From Sphingomonas lacusdianchii (GTDB lineage Bacteria > Pseudomonadota > Alphaproteobacteria > Sphingomonadales > Sphingomonadaceae): DNA of 64,000 bases. The stretch spans positions 124,001 to 188,000 of the forward strand of contig NZ_JAKRET010000004.1 in assembly GCF_022664395.1 (NCBI RefSeq), given 5' to 3'. The position numbers and the translations under genes are program-made. Positions 9,216 to 18,468 of the stretch are shown here, one piece after another (position 1 is the first letter of the stretch; every line of letters starts with the position of its first letter). The notes beneath the pieces were generated by a model, which was not told the DNA's origin, made no database searches, and saw only the letters and a list, made by a program, of their open reading frames with translations.

Positions 9216-9710
9216 ATGACACCATCGCCCAAACTCGATCGACTGGATTTCCGCATCCTTGCGCAGTTGCAGCGCAATGGGCGGATCACCAACGTCGATC
9301 TGGCCGATGCGGTCGGCCTGTCGCCCAGCCCGTGTCTGTCGCGGGTCAAGCGGTTGGAAAAGGCGGGGTATATCACCGGCTATGGCGCGCATGTCGCGCT
9401 GGCGAAGCTTGGCGAGACGCTGACTGTCTTCACCGAGATCACGCTGAAGGATCACCGGACCGGCGATTTCTCGCGCTTCGAACAACGCGCGCGCAACGTG
9501 CCCGAAGTCGTCGAATGCCATCTGGTCAGCGGCGGATATGATTATCTGGTCAAGTTCATCACCCGCAACGTGTCGCAATATCAGGAACTGATCGAATCGA
9601 TCCTCGAAAGCGATTTCGGGATCGAGAAATATTTCAGCTATATCGTACTCAAATCTCCGATCGTGAAACGCTACGACCCGATCGAGGCGCTGTTCGACGA
9701 GCGGAGCTGA
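9216..9710 (+). CDS. Lrp/AsnC-family transcriptional regulator
   Basis: This 164-residue DNA-binding protein has an N-terminal winged helix-turn-helix (about 8-60; LDRLDFRILAQLQRNGRITN followed by DLADAVGLSPSPCLSRVKRLEK) and a C-terminal RAM ligand-binding domain (about 70-150; VVECHLVSGGYDYLVKF is the typical effector strand). Lrp-family proteins assemble as dimers to octamers and usually sense amino acids. It sits 38 bases after the aminotransferase and 22 before the M20 peptidase, so local control of the amine-catabolism genes is likely. The AAAGTCTCCTTTATG context upstream lacks a strong ribosome binding site. Confidence 0.92.
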   Translation: MTPSPKLDRLDFRILAQLQRNGRITNVDLADAVGLSPSPCLSRVKRLEKAGYITGYGAHVALAKLGETLTVFTEITLKDHRTGDFSRFEQRARNVPEVVECHLVSGGYDYLVKFITRNVSQYQELIESILESDFGIEKYFSYIVLKSPIVKRYDPIEALFDERS

Positions 9711-9732
9711 CCCTCGCGAAAGGCGCCCCACG

Positions 9733-10887
9733 ATGCGTATCGACGACCAGGATCTTGCCGACCTCGCGGCGCTGCGCCGCGACCTGCACGCGCACCCCGA
9801 ACTGGGTTTCGCCGAACACCGTACCGCCGCGATCATCGCCGAGGCGCTGCGCGCCGCGGGGTTGGAGGTGGCGACCGGGATCGGCGGCACCGGCGTGGTC
9901 GGCACGCTGCGCAATGGTCCCGGCAATGGGGCGATCGGCTTTCGCGCCGACATGGATGCGCTGCCTTTCGCCGAGCAGACCGGGCTGCCCTATGCCAGCA
10001 AGACGCCGGGCGTGTTCCATGGCTGTGGCCATGACGGGCACAGCGCGACGCTGATCGGCGCCGCGCGGCATCTGGCGAAGACGCGCGATTTTTCGGGCAC
10101 GATCCATTTCATCTTCCAGCCCGCCGAGGAAGGACAGGGCGGCGCCGACGCGATGGTGCGCGACGGCCTGTTCGATCGCTTCCCGTGCGACCGGGTGTTC
10201 GCGCTGCACAACTGGCCCGACCTGCCGCTGGGCAGCGCCCGGACCCGGCCGGGGCCGATCATGGCCGCCGCCGACCGGTTCGATATCACCATTTCGGGCA
10301 AGGGCGGTCATGCCGCCATGCCGCACCAGACGCCCGACGCGATCCTGGCTGCGGCGACGTTGGTCCAGCAACTCCATACAATCGTCTCCCGCCGCCTGCC
10401 ACCGACCGAAAGCGCGGTCCTGTCGGTGACGAAGGTCCATGGCGGCGATTCGCACAACGTCATTCCGGCGTCGGTGACGCTGACCGGCACCGTCCGCACC
10501 TTTTCACCCGCCGTACAGGACCGGATCGAGGAATCGCTGCGCCGGATGTGCGAGGGCGTCGCGCGATCGAGCGAGACGCAGATCGCGGTCGATTATGTCC
10601 GCTATTATCCGGCGACCGTGAACGATGCGGAAAGCGCGGCGATCGCGCTGGCGGCGGCGCAGGCGGTGTGCGGCGACGCGGCGGAAGCGCCGGCGCCCGC
10701 CTTCACCTCCGAAGACTTCGCTTTCATGTTGCAGGCCCGGCCCGGCGCCTATCTGTGGATGGGGCAACGCGACGAATCGCATGTCGCCGCGCTCCACCAT
10801 CCGGCCTATGACTTCAACGACGCGGTGACGCCGATCGGCATCGCATGGTTCGCCGAACTGGCGCGGACGCAGCTTCCCACGGGCTGA
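9733..10887 (+). CDS. M20 family amidohydrolase (HipO/AbgB-like)
   Basis: This 384-residue metal-dependent hydrolase cleaves N-acyl amino acids or related amides. The metal site is clear: FRADMDALP (about 71-79), HGCGHDGH (96-103), and the catalytic/metal pair in QPAEEGQGGA (about 130-139). A dimerisation domain lies in the middle (about 180-290; GKGGHAAMPHQTPD is its hallmark). No signal peptide is present, so it acts in the cytoplasm. It could release a free amine or amino acid from an imported conjugate before oxidation or transamination. Family members include hippurate hydrolases, aminobenzoyl-glutamate hydrolases and N-acetyl-diaminopimelate deacetylase-like enzymes, so the substrate stays open. 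Confidence 0.88.
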   Translation: MRIDDQDLADLAALRRDLHAHPELGFAEHRTAAIIAEALRAAGLEVATGIGGTGVVGTLRNGPGNGAIGFRADMDALPFAEQTGLPYASKTPGVFHGCGHDGHSATLIGAARHLAKTRDFSGTIHFIFQPAEEGQGGADAMVRDGLFDRFPCDRVFALHNWPDLPLGSARTRPGPIMAAADRFDITISGKGGHAAMPHQTPDAILAAATLVQQLHTIVSRRLPPTESAVLSVTKVHGGDSHNVIPASVTLTGTVRTFSPAVQDRIEESLRRMCEGVARSSETQIAVDYVRYYPATVNDAESAAIALAAAQAVCGDAAEAPAPAFTSEDFAFMLQARPGAYLWMGQRDESHVAALHHPAYDFNDAVTPIGIAWFAELARTQLPTG

Positions 10888-10933
10888 CGGCATGAATGCA
10901 TGGGCACGTCACGCCTAAATCCGCATTTCGTTC

Positions 10934-10952
10934 CGAAGCTGTCACAGCTTCG
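10934..10952. promoter_or_regulatory. Perfect 19-bp palindrome upstream of the siderophore-type receptor
   Basis: CGAAGCTGT and ACAGCTTCG (10934-10942 and 10944-10952) flank one central base, giving a perfect dyad in the 213-base gap between the M20 gene and the receptor start at 11101. It could be an operator for the receptor or, since it is followed by caacaaaat, a weak transcription stop for the upstream gene. It does not match a classical Fur box. The rest of the gap holds no gene-like frame. Confidence 0.45.
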
Positions 10953-11100
10953 CAACAAAATGCTTGAAGCTACCCATCATCATGCAGGTGCCGCAGAGGT
11001 GGCGACACATCGATCCGCCGGTCCACAGGTACCGGGACGAAGATCGGGACGCTGCCAGGTCGAGGACGACGCGATAGCCGTTTCACGCTTGGGGGTTCAA

Positions 11101-13293
11101 ATGCGCAACCGACATCTGCTTTTCTTCGGCGCCGCCAATCTGGCGCTTCTGGCACCTGCTGCCGCATCGGCACAGGAGGTTGCGGTCGCCGCAGCCGCTG
11201 CGACCGCCGCTCCCGAAGGGGAGGAAGCGCCGCAGCAGGACGAGATCGTCGTTCAGGGCGTGCGCCAGCAATATGTCGCCAACGTACCGACGATCGAGGT
11301 GCCGCAGAGCATTCAGGTTCTGTCGATGGAAACGTTGAAGGATGCCGGGATCACCCGGCTCGACAACGCGCTCGACTTCGCGACCGGCATCGCCCGACAG
11401 AATAATTTCGGCGGCCTGTTCGATGTGTTCGCCTGTCGCGGGTTCACCGGCGACGAAGGTGCCGGCAGCAACTATCTGGTCAACGGGTTCAACGCCGCCC
11501 GCGGCTATGGCGGCGCGCGCGACACGTCGAACGTGCAGCAGGTGCAGGTGCTGAAGGGTCCGAACTCCTCGCTGTTCGGGCGCGGCGAACCGGGATGTAC
11601 GGTCAACATCATCACCAGGAAGCCCGGCTTCGACCTGCATGGCGGCGTGATCCTGTCGGCGGGCAGCTACAATAATTTCCGCAGCGAAGGCGATTTCAAC
11701 GTGCCGTTGTCGGACCGGGTCGCGGTGCGCGTGACCGGTGCCGCCGAGTCCGCCGACAGTTTCCGCGATTTCCTGTCGAGCGAGAAGGTAACGGTCACCC
11801 CGTCGATCCTCGCCAAGCTCGGGCAGGACAGCTCGATCAGCTATGAATTCGAATATATCGACCAGAAGGTCGTGTTCGACCGCGGCATCGTCGCGCCGAC
11901 CGGCGATCTGAAGCTGGTACCGCGCGAACGCTTCTTCGGCGAACCGGGCGATGGCCCGGTCCATGTCCGCGCCATGGGCCATCAGGCACAGTTGCAGCAT
12001 GACTTCAGCCCCAACTGGTCGCTGGTGCTCGGCATCGGCTATCGCGATACCTTCTTCAAGGGCATTTCGACCGAGGCCGAACTCGCCGCCGGTCGCCAGC
12101 GCATCTATACCGATGGCACCACCCTGTCGCGCCAGCGCCGCGAACGCGATTATTCGACCACCGACCTGACCTTCCGCGGTGAATTGAGCGGCCAATTCGC
12201 GACCGGCCCGCTGCAGCATCACATGATCATCGGCGCCGACTGGGACGATTATCAGCTCGACGTCGTCCAGAACCGCTATCGCCCGCCGGTCGTGGCGTCG
12301 CAGACCGCCGGCAATCTGGTGCTCGGCAATCGCATCGACATCTTCGACCCGGTCTATGGCAAGCTGCCCACCCCCGGCCGGTTCCAGAGCTATCTGGAAC
12401 GGCAGAACAGCTGGGGTACCTATCTGCAGGATCAGGTCGATGTGACCGATGCGCTGAAGGTCCGGTTCGGCGGCCGCTTCGACAATTTCGAACAGATTGT
12501 CGACGACCGTGTCGCCGCGCGTCGCACGATGCAGGAAAAGACCGCGTTCAGCCCGTCGGTCGGCGCGACCTATGTGTTCGGTGATAACGTCTCGATCTAC
12601 GCCAATTACGGGCGCGGCTTCCGCCCGAACAACGGGACCGACGCGAACAACAACGCTTTCGAACCCGAACGTACCGTTTCGTACGAGGCGGGGGCGAAGG
12701 TGTCGCTGCTGCGCAAGCGGCTGACCGGTACGCTCGCCTTCTTCAAGACGACCAAGAACAACGTGCTGACCGCGGACCCGGTCAACGCCAATTTCTCGCT
12801 GGCGGTCGGCAAGGCACGCAGCAAGGGCGTCGAGGCGGAACTGTCGGGCAACCTGCCGGCCGGTTTCCGCGTGCAGCTGAACTATGCCTATATCGATGCG
12901 GAGGTCGCCGCGAACGCGCTCGACCCCAATTTCGGCTTCGGTCTGCGCGAGGGCGACCCGCTGCTCAACATTCCCAAGAACAGCGGCAGCGCGCTGGTGT
13001 TCAAGGATTTCGACATCGGCAGCAGCCGCCTGACGCTGGGTGCGGGCGTCAACTATGTCGGCAAGCGGCTGGGCGAGACGGGCTTCCGCTTCGCGAACGG
13101 CGAATTCTATTATCTGCCGGGCTATACGCTGACCCGCGTCATGGCGTCGTACGAACCGAACGAACGGCTGCGCGTGTCGGGCGAGGTGACGAACCTGTTC
13201 GACGAACATTATTTCCCCAGCTCCTATTCGCGGCTGTGGACGCTGCCCGGCGCACCGCGCCAGTTCATGGTCCGGGTCGGCTACTCCTATTGA
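11101..13293 (+). CDS. TonB-dependent siderophore receptor
   Basis: This 730-residue outer-membrane receptor carries a signal peptide (about 1-23, ending AAASAQE), an unusual Ala/Glu-rich linker, a TonB-box-like DEIVVQG (about 42-48), and a plug domain. The plug contains VPQSIQVLSMETLKDAG and later LKGPNSSLFGRGEPG, a signature of siderophore receptors. A beta-barrel fills the rest and ends in the aromatic residue of RVGYSY. The start at 11101 is set by the signal peptide and the GGGGG upstream; the longer frame from 10900 has no signal. Such proteins import ferric chelates using TonB energy. No siderophore synthesis genes are in the window, so it probably takes up a foreign siderophore. Confidence 0.9.
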   Translation: MRNRHLLFFGAANLALLAPAAASAQEVAVAAAAATAAPEGEEAPQQDEIVVQGVRQQYVANVPTIEVPQSIQVLSMETLKDAGITRLDNALDFATGIARQNNFGGLFDVFACRGFTGDEGAGSNYLVNGFNAARGYGGARDTSNVQQVQVLKGPNSSLFGRGEPGCTVNIITRKPGFDLHGGVILSAGSYNNFRSEGDFNVPLSDRVAVRVTGAAESADSFRDFLSSEKVTVTPSILAKLGQDSSISYEFEYIDQKVVFDRGIVAPTGDLKLVPRERFFGEPGDGPVHVRAMGHQAQLQHDFSPNWSLVLGIGYRDTFFKGISTEAELAAGRQRIYTDGTTLSRQRRERDYSTTDLTFRGELSGQFATGPLQHHMIIGADWDDYQLDVVQNRYRPPVVASQTAGNLVLGNRIDIFDPVYGKLPTPGRFQSYLERQNSWGTYLQDQVDVTDALKVRFGGRFDNFEQIVDDRVAARRTMQEKTAFSPSVGATYVFGDNVSIYANYGRGFRPNNGTDANNNAFEPERTVSYEAGAKVSLLRKRLTGTLAFFKTTKNNVLTADPVNANFSLAVGKARSKGVEAELSGNLPAGFRVQLNYAYIDAEVAANALDPNFGFGLREGDPLLNIPKNSGSALVFKDFDIGSSRLTLGAGVNYVGKRLGETGFRFANGEFYYLPGYTLTRVMASYEPNERLRVSGEVTNLFDEHYFPSSYSRLWTLPGAPRQFMVRVGYSY

Positions 13294-13304
13294 GCGGACG
13301 GACG

Positions 13305-14237
13305 ATGGACCCCGTCCTGCTCCATCTGGGAACGCCGGCGCGCGGGGAGCGGTGGCAGACGCTGCTCCCCCGGCTGGTGCCCGGGCTGACGGTACGGCTA
13401 TGGCCCGACATGGGGGATCCTGCGGCGATCACCCATGTCGCGGCGTGGACGCCGCCCGATGACCTGTTCGCCATGTTGCCGAATCTGGCGATGGTGTTCT
13501 CGGTCGGGGCGGGTGTCGACCAGTTGCGTGCCGACGCCCTTCCCGACCATGTCGCGCTGGTCCGCACGGTCGAGCCCGGACTGGTCGTCGAAATGGCCGA
13601 TTATGCGACGCTGGCGGTGCTGGCGCTGCATCGCGACCTGCCGCACTATCTGATGGCACAGCGTGCCGGGCAATGGGCGCCGCAGCCGGTAATTGCCAAG
13701 GGGGCGCGGCGGGTGACCGTCCTCGGCCTTGGCGCGATGGGCGGAGCGATCGCGACGCAGATCGCGGCGCTCGGCTTTCCGGTGACCGGGTGGAGCCGGC
13801 GCCCGCGCGACCTGCCCGGCATCGATTGCCGCCATGGCGCCGACGCGCTGACCGATGTGCTGGCGATCAGCGACATACTGATCTGCGCGCTGCCGCTGAC
13901 CGCGGAAACGCGCCATATCCTGAACGCCGCGACCTTTGCCCGATTGCCACGTGGCGCTGCCATCGTGAACATGGGGCGGGGCGGGCATCTCGACCAGGTC
14001 GCGCTGCTCGCCGCACTCGACACAGGTCAGGTCGCGGCCGCGATGCTCGACGTCACCGATCCCGAACCGTTGCCGCCGGATCATCCGCTATGGCGTCATC
14101 CCAGGGTCGTGCTGACCCCGCACGTCGCCGCCGAGACCGACATCGATGGCGGCGCGCGCGCGGTGGCGGCGGCGATCCTCGCCCATCGCGCCGGGACCCT
14201 GCCCCCGGGGCTGGTCGACCGCAGCGCCGGTTACTGA
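13305..14237 (+). CDS. D-2-hydroxyacid dehydrogenase (glyoxylate/hydroxypyruvate reductase-like, GhrA type)
   Basis: This 310-residue cytoplasmic enzyme reduces 2-keto acids such as glyoxylate or hydroxypyruvate with NAD(P)H. The nucleotide-binding motif is VLGLGAMGGAIATQIAALG (about 142-160), followed by GWSRRP, whose arginines favour NADPH. INMGRGGHLDQ-type and HPRVVLTPHVAAET segments near the C-terminus carry the catalytic region, with the active-site His in PHVAAET. The ATG at 13305 lies just after the receptor stop (13293), so the two may be co-transcribed, though no functional link to iron uptake is evident. The extended frame upstream overlaps the receptor and is rejected. Confidence 0.85.
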   Translation: MDPVLLHLGTPARGERWQTLLPRLVPGLTVRLWPDMGDPAAITHVAAWTPPDDLFAMLPNLAMVFSVGAGVDQLRADALPDHVALVRTVEPGLVVEMADYATLAVLALHRDLPHYLMAQRAGQWAPQPVIAKGARRVTVLGLGAMGGAIATQIAALGFPVTGWSRRPRDLPGIDCRHGADALTDVLAISDILICALPLTAETRHILNAATFARLPRGAAIVNMGRGGHLDQVALLAALDTGQVAAAMLDVTDPEPLPPDHPLWRHPRVVLTPHVAAETDIDGGARAVAAAILAHRAGTLPPGLVDRSAGY

Positions 14238-14361
14238 TGGCATTGCTTGCGTCCGGGGAGCCGGTCCGCGCGGCCGAACGATCGAATGAGGGGCGATTGC
14301 CCCGCCTGCGTACAGACAAGCAGACGGTGGTTCGCCGTCCCCATTTCGGAGGTTCCCGTCC

Positions 14362-14727
14362 ATGCGTCACGTCCTGACCGGTTTCGCTGTTGCCGCCCTG
14401 CTCGCCACCCCGGCGCTCGCCCATCCCAAGCTCGTATCCGCGACCCCGGCCGCCGAAGCGAAGGTCGCGGTCGCGCCCAAGACGCTGACGCTGACCTTTT
14501 CCGAAAAGCTGGTCGCGCCATTGTCGGGCGCGGAACTGACCATGTTGCCAATGCCGGGCATGGGCCCGCACCGCATTCCCACCACCGCGAAGGTCGGCGA
14601 TGACGGCAGCTCGCTGGTGCTGACGCTGGCCCGCCCGCTGCCGCGCGGCAGCTACCGGGTCGACTGGCACGTCGTGTCGTCCGACACCCACCGGGTGACC
14701 GGCAGCTACACGATCACGGTCGGCTGA
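14362..14727 (+). CDS. copC: CopC-family periplasmic copper-binding protein
   Basis: This 121-residue secreted protein has a signal peptide (1-20, ending TPALA) and a mature N-terminal His (HPKLVSATPA), as in CopC proteins where that His is a Cu(II) ligand. The later SSDTHRVTGSY motif supplies the matching Asp/His ligands, and a Met-rich strand (MLPMPGMGPH) could hold Cu(I). A good GGAGG site lies upstream of the ATG. It is followed two bases later by copD, the usual pair for copper handling across the inner membrane. Length and motifs are normal for the single-domain YobA/CopC type. Confidence 0.9.
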   Translation: MRHVLTGFAVAALLATPALAHPKLVSATPAAEAKVAVAPKTLTLTFSEKLVAPLSGAELTMLPMPGMGPHRIPTTAKVGDDGSSLVLTLARPLPRGSYRVDWHVVSSDTHRVTGSYTITVG

Positions 14728-14729
14728 CC

Positions 14730-15579
14730 TTGGGCGACGGGCCGCTCATCGTCGTGCGCGGCCTGTTGCTGGCGGTGTTGCCGGCGACGTTCGGGCTGGC
14801 ATGGTTCGCGCGCCGGCAACTGGTCGCGCGCCGGGCGCTGATCGTGGCGACCGTGGCCGCGCTGCTGCTGTCGACCGTCGCCTTCGTGCTGCTGGCGGCG
14901 GCGATGACCGGGGCGGGGGTCGGGTCGGTCGACCGCGACCTGCTGCTGATGCTGGTGCGCGACACGACGCCCGGTACCGCCTTCCTCGTTCGCAGCGCCG
15001 CATTGCTCGCGATGCTGGTCGCATTGCTGGTGCCGCAGCCGCGCTTCACGCCCGTCGCGCTGCTTGCGGCGGTGGCCAGTGCGACGCTGGCGTGGAACGG
15101 CCATGGTGCGATGGAAGAGGGGGTGGCGGGCCGGTTGCACCTGATCGCCGACATCGTCCATCTACTTGCGGCGGGGGCGTGGATCGGCGCGCTGGCGGTG
15201 TTCGTCACCCTTGCGGTTCGGCGATCGCCGCAGACCGCCGGGGCACTGGCCGACTTTGCCGGTTTGGGCACGGCGATCGTCGCCGCGATCGTGCTGACCG
15301 GCATCGTCCAACGCCGCGATGCTGGTCGGCATCGACGGCATCGCGCGGCTCGGCACCAGCCTGTACGGACAGTTGCTCCTCGCCAAGCTGGCGCTGTTCG
15401 CGCTGATGCTGGCGCTCGCCGCCGCCAACCGCTTCGTGCTGACGCCGCGCCTGACCGCCAGCGGCGACCTGCGCGCGCTCAGGATCAGCCTGTCGACCGA
15501 GTTCGCCGCCGGCGTGCTGATCGTGCTGCTGATCGGCTGGGCCGGGACGCTCGAACCGCCGGTTTCGGCAATGTCCTAA
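14730..15579 (+). pseudogene. copD: CopD-family copper-resistance membrane protein, apparent frameshift
   Basis: The reading frame from a TTG at 14730 encodes several hydrophobic helices typical of CopD, including the DIVHLLAAGAWIGALAVF stretch. It continues to LTGIV and then turns into Arg/Ala-rich shadow sequence. Starting at the ATG at 15319, the +1 frame continues the family with MLVGIDGIARLGTSLYGQ, LLLAKLALFALMLALAAANRF and a final helix, ending at TAA 15577-15579. Removing one C at 15308/15309 (gtccaacg to gtcaacg) restores a continuous LTGIVNAAMLVG reading, exactly as in intact CopD proteins. So this is either a recent single-base inactivation or a sequencing error; if real, CopC would work without its membrane partner. 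The product would be about 282 residues if intact. Confidence 0.82.
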
Positions 15580-17972
15580 ACTGCGGTCACCGGCGCGGCA
15601 TCCTCGGCGGTCAGCATCCGCACTTCATAAATCACCGCATCGCCCTTCTTCGCGGTCAGATCGACCTTCGCGTCCGGCCGCCCCTGCGCGCCCGCCGAGG
15701 GGATCGGATAGTCGAGCGCCACGAACCGGTCCGCCGCCGGCCCCTTGTGGGTGGCGGTCGCGAGCGGCGCACCGTCGATCGCGATATCGACCGCGCGATC
15801 GACGTCGCGGCCCCAGATCAGCAGGCGCAGCACCGCCGGTCCCGGCCGCCGCGCCAGCGTCATCGACAGCGTCTGACCCGGCTTGAGCCGCCGGGCCGAG
15901 CGACCCGACCAGTTGACGACCTCGCTGCCGCCCGGTGCCACCTGATGGTCGCGCTCGGGCTGCATCTCGCCCATATACAGCGTGTCGACGGTGCGGCGGC
16001 CAAGCGCGCGCGCTTCCGCCTGCGCCTGTACATAGTCGCCGCGCGCCGCCGCCCAGCGGTCGCTGGTGAAGGTCGGCAGATATACCGCCGTTCGCCGGTC
16101 CCATTGCGAATAGAAGGGCCGGAAGGTCAGCGCCTCGCCCAGAGCACCGGTCGCGGTGAAGCGATTGTCGCCGGCGGGCGTCAGGCTGGCGGCGATCGCG
16201 CCGTCGCTGACCAAGGCCGGACCGGTGCTGTCGAACGGCTGCGCCTCGCTGCCCATATCGGCCGCCAGCACCAGCGGGCCATAGGTGAAGGCGACGATCG
16301 TCGGATCATCCGGCGTAGGCTCGGCGGCCAGCGTCATCGGCAGCGTCAGCGCGACCCTGTCGCCCGCGCGCCACCGGCGATCGATCACCGCATAGCCGTT
16401 TCGCAGCGTCGGCGCGATCGCCTGCCCGTTGAGCGCCACCACCGGGTCCTTTGCCCAGCCGGGCAGGCGGATCGCAATCGCCTGACGCCCACGCGGTGCG
16501 CGCCGCACCGTCAGCGTCGCATCGCCCTTCAGCGGCATGGCGGTATCCAGATCGACCGCCAGCCCGCGCTCGCTCCAGTCGAGCTTCGAGGGCACGAACA
16601 GGTTCAGGTACAGCGTGTCCGCATCCTGCCACCAGATCGAATCTGCGTGCTTGGCGTGGCTTTCCATGCCCGATCCGACACAGCACCAGAAACTGTCGTC
16701 GGGGCTGGAATAGGTCCGCCGCGCCCCTGCCGCCAGCGGCATGAAATAGACGAAGCGCCCGTCCGACGGGCGCTGATGGGCGAGCATATGGTTGATCTGC
16801 ACCCGCTCATAATAATCGAACCAGCGCGCCTCGGGCTGCCAGCCATAGAGGTGCCGGGTCAGCTTCAGCATATTGTAGCTGTTGCACGCCTCGCACGTCG
16901 CCTCGCCCAGCCGCTTCGATAGCTGGTCGGGCTGGCCGAAATGCTCGCGTTCGGAATTGCCGCCGATCACATAGCTGTGATGCCCGGTCACCCGCTGGTG
17001 AAAGAAGCGCGCGGCGGTCGCATGCGCCGGTGCGCCGGTCAGTTCGTGCAGGCGCGCAAGGCCGATGACCTTCGGAATCTGGGTATTGGCGTGCAGCCCG
17101 GCGAGCCTGTCCTGCTGCGCGGTCAGCGGATCGAGCACTGCCTTGTGCCGGATCTTCTCCGCCATGCGCAGCCAGCGGGCATCGCCGGTCAGCGCATAGG
17201 TATCGGCATAGCTTTCGTTCAGTCCGCCATGTTCGGCCGCAAGGATGCGCTGCATCTGTTCGTCGGACAGCGGCTCGAGTATCCCGGCCAGATAGCCGGC
17301 CATGCCGAGCAGCACCGGCATCGCCCGCTTGTTGCCGGCCAGCACATGCGCGTCGATCAGCCCGGCATGGACCTTGTGCCACGTATAGAGCGGTACCCAG
17401 CCGCCGTTGAGGTCGAACCCGCCGCTGCGGATATCGCCATGGCGCAGTTCCTCGAACACGATCTTGCCGTCGACGGTCTTCCCATCGCGTTCGACGGTGG
17501 TGCCGCCGACATAGCCGTCGCCATGCGCCGCCTGTATCCGCGCCATTTCCTTCAGCGCATGGTCGAGCCGCGTCGCTACCGCCGCATCGCCGTTATTGGC
17601 GACGGTCAGCGCGCAGGCCGACAGCCAATGGCCAAGGCTGTGGCCGGCAATCCCCTGCGCTTCCCAGCCGCCATAGACCGGCTTGGGCGCGGGCAGCCCG
17701 GCCGAGATGTAGAAATTGTGCAGCAGTCGTTCGGGGTCGAGGTCGAGCAGGTAGCGACGGTTCGCGGCGAACGCCTCGGCGAAGGGCGAGGGCTGCAACG
17801 TCACGAATCGCGCCGGAACCGGTTCCGCTCGACGAATCGCCGGAGTCGCGGCCAGCGCCGACGCGCCGAACGGCAACAGGCTGGCGCCGATCAGCAGGCT
17901 GCGTCGACTGACCGTCATTGCCCGGACCGTTCCGGCGCAGCATGGGGGCGAAGACGTGACGTGGTTCGACAT
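15576..17972 (-). CDS. GH127-family beta-L-arabinofuranosidase-like glycoside hydrolase (DUF1680)
   Basis: This is a large exported glycoside hydrolase of about 798 residues. The family's zinc/cysteine active site is visible: GEATCEACNSYNMLKL carries the EAC pair (Glu361, Cys363) and SFWCCVGSG the CC pair (Cys430, Cys431), matching the zinc ligands and nucleophile of HypBA1-type enzymes. A twin-arginine signal (SRRSLLIGASLLPFG) indicates Tat export. I prefer the ATG at 17972 because AGGA lies six bases upstream; the ATG at 17918 is the alternative and begins directly at the signal. The C-terminal part (about 520-798) is beta-rich with an extra carbohydrate-binding-like region. Divergent GH43 arabinanases support a role in trimming arabinose-containing polymers. 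Confidence 0.88.
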   Translation of the reverse strand: MSNHVTSSPPCCAGTVRAMTVSRRSLLIGASLLPFGASALAATPAIRRAEPVPARFVTLQPSPFAEAFAANRRYLLDLDPERLLHNFYISAGLPAPKPVYGGWEAQGIAGHSLGHWLSACALTVANNGDAAVATRLDHALKEMARIQAAHGDGYVGGTTVERDGKTVDGKIVFEELRHGDIRSGGFDLNGGWVPLYTWHKVHAGLIDAHVLAGNKRAMPVLLGMAGYLAGILEPLSDEQMQRILAAEHGGLNESYADTYALTGDARWLRMAEKIRHKAVLDPLTAQQDRLAGLHANTQIPKVIGLARLHELTGAPAHATAARFFHQRVTGHHSYVIGGNSEREHFGQPDQLSKRLGEATCEACNSYNMLKLTRHLYGWQPEARWFDYYERVQINHMLAHQRPSDGRFVYFMPLAAGARRTYSSPDDSFWCCVGSGMESHAKHADSIWWQDADTLYLNLFVPSKLDWSERGLAVDLDTAMPLKGDATLTVRRAPRGRQAIAIRLPGWAKDPVVALNGQAIAPTLRNGYAVIDRRWRAGDRVALTLPMTLAAEPTPDDPTIVAFTYGPLVLAADMGSEAQPFDSTGPALVSDGAIAASLTPAGDNRFTATGALGEALTFRPFYSQWDRRTAVYLPTFTSDRWAAARGDYVQAQAEARALGRRTVDTLYMGEMQPERDHQVAPGGSEVVNWSGRSARRLKPGQTLSMTLARRPGPAVLRLLIWGRDVDRAVDIAIDGAPLATATHKGPAADRFVALDYPIPSAGAQGRPDAKVDLTAKKGDAVIYEVRMLTAEDAAPVTAV

Positions 17973-18468
17973 CGATGGTCCTGACTGACGTTTCTGTTCT
18001 ATAATCCTCTTCGGTTGGAAATTGTCCGACTTTATCGTGTCGGTCAACCTGCAACGCGGCATTCTTGTCGTTGGTATCGCTATCATAGTGATGGGTACGG
18101 CGGTGCGCATTGCATCGGACAAACCTCGAATTGCAGGTCTTCGCTGAAGCAGCCACTTACACATGGGCTGAACTGGACGCTCGCTGCTCGCCAAGGCCAG
18201 CTAACATCCGGCAAAAATTTCAAGTCGAGCCTATTGCGTTCCGGGAATACCGCCGTAATTGTCTGAGTATAAAATTGCTGTCGGATCGGGAGGATACCGT
18301 GGTTATCGCGGCAGAAATACCAGTGTCGGCATCCGCTATCGCTTGGTCGTTGCTGCCGTGATTGCAGCCAAAGGGACGAATGCGAGCCTGAGACCCTCGG
18401 GCAGGCGCACCACGCCCGGTCGCGGGCGATGGGACCGCAGAACCACGATCATCGGACACGGGGTGCCG
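17973..18468. promoter_or_regulatory. Divergent control region of the arabinan locus
   Basis: About 0.5 kb, with lower GC than its flanks, separates the GH127 and GH43 genes. It holds an inverted repeat TTGTCCGAC (18022-18030) / GTCGGTCAA (18039-18047) with one mismatch, placed about 50-75 bases upstream of the GH127 start. A looser dyad ATCGCTATC/ATAGTGAT lies at 18076-18092. An AT-rich TATAAA at 18268-18273 could be a -10 element for the plus-strand genes, but I see no good -35. These are candidate operators for an arabinose-responsive repressor not present in the window. Small frames here show no protein features. Confidence 0.5.

Noticed and set aside
10900..11100. In-frame N-terminal extension of the siderophore-type receptor
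   Set aside because: The signal peptide begins at 11101; the extension would bury it and spans a perfect palindrome and leader sequence.
15319..15579. A separate small membrane protein starting at ATG 15319
   Set aside because: It continues the CopD fold interrupted by a one-base shift and has no ribosome binding site, so it is the 3' part of copD.
16306..17382. Long minus-strand Arg/Ala/Gly-rich frames inside the GH127 gene
   Set aside because: These are shifted-frame shadows of a high-GC gene with no protein motif.
18015..18361. Two 83-codon plus-strand frames in the arabinan control region
   Set aside because: They are overlapping frames of unlike composition with no features, and they cover the candidate operators.
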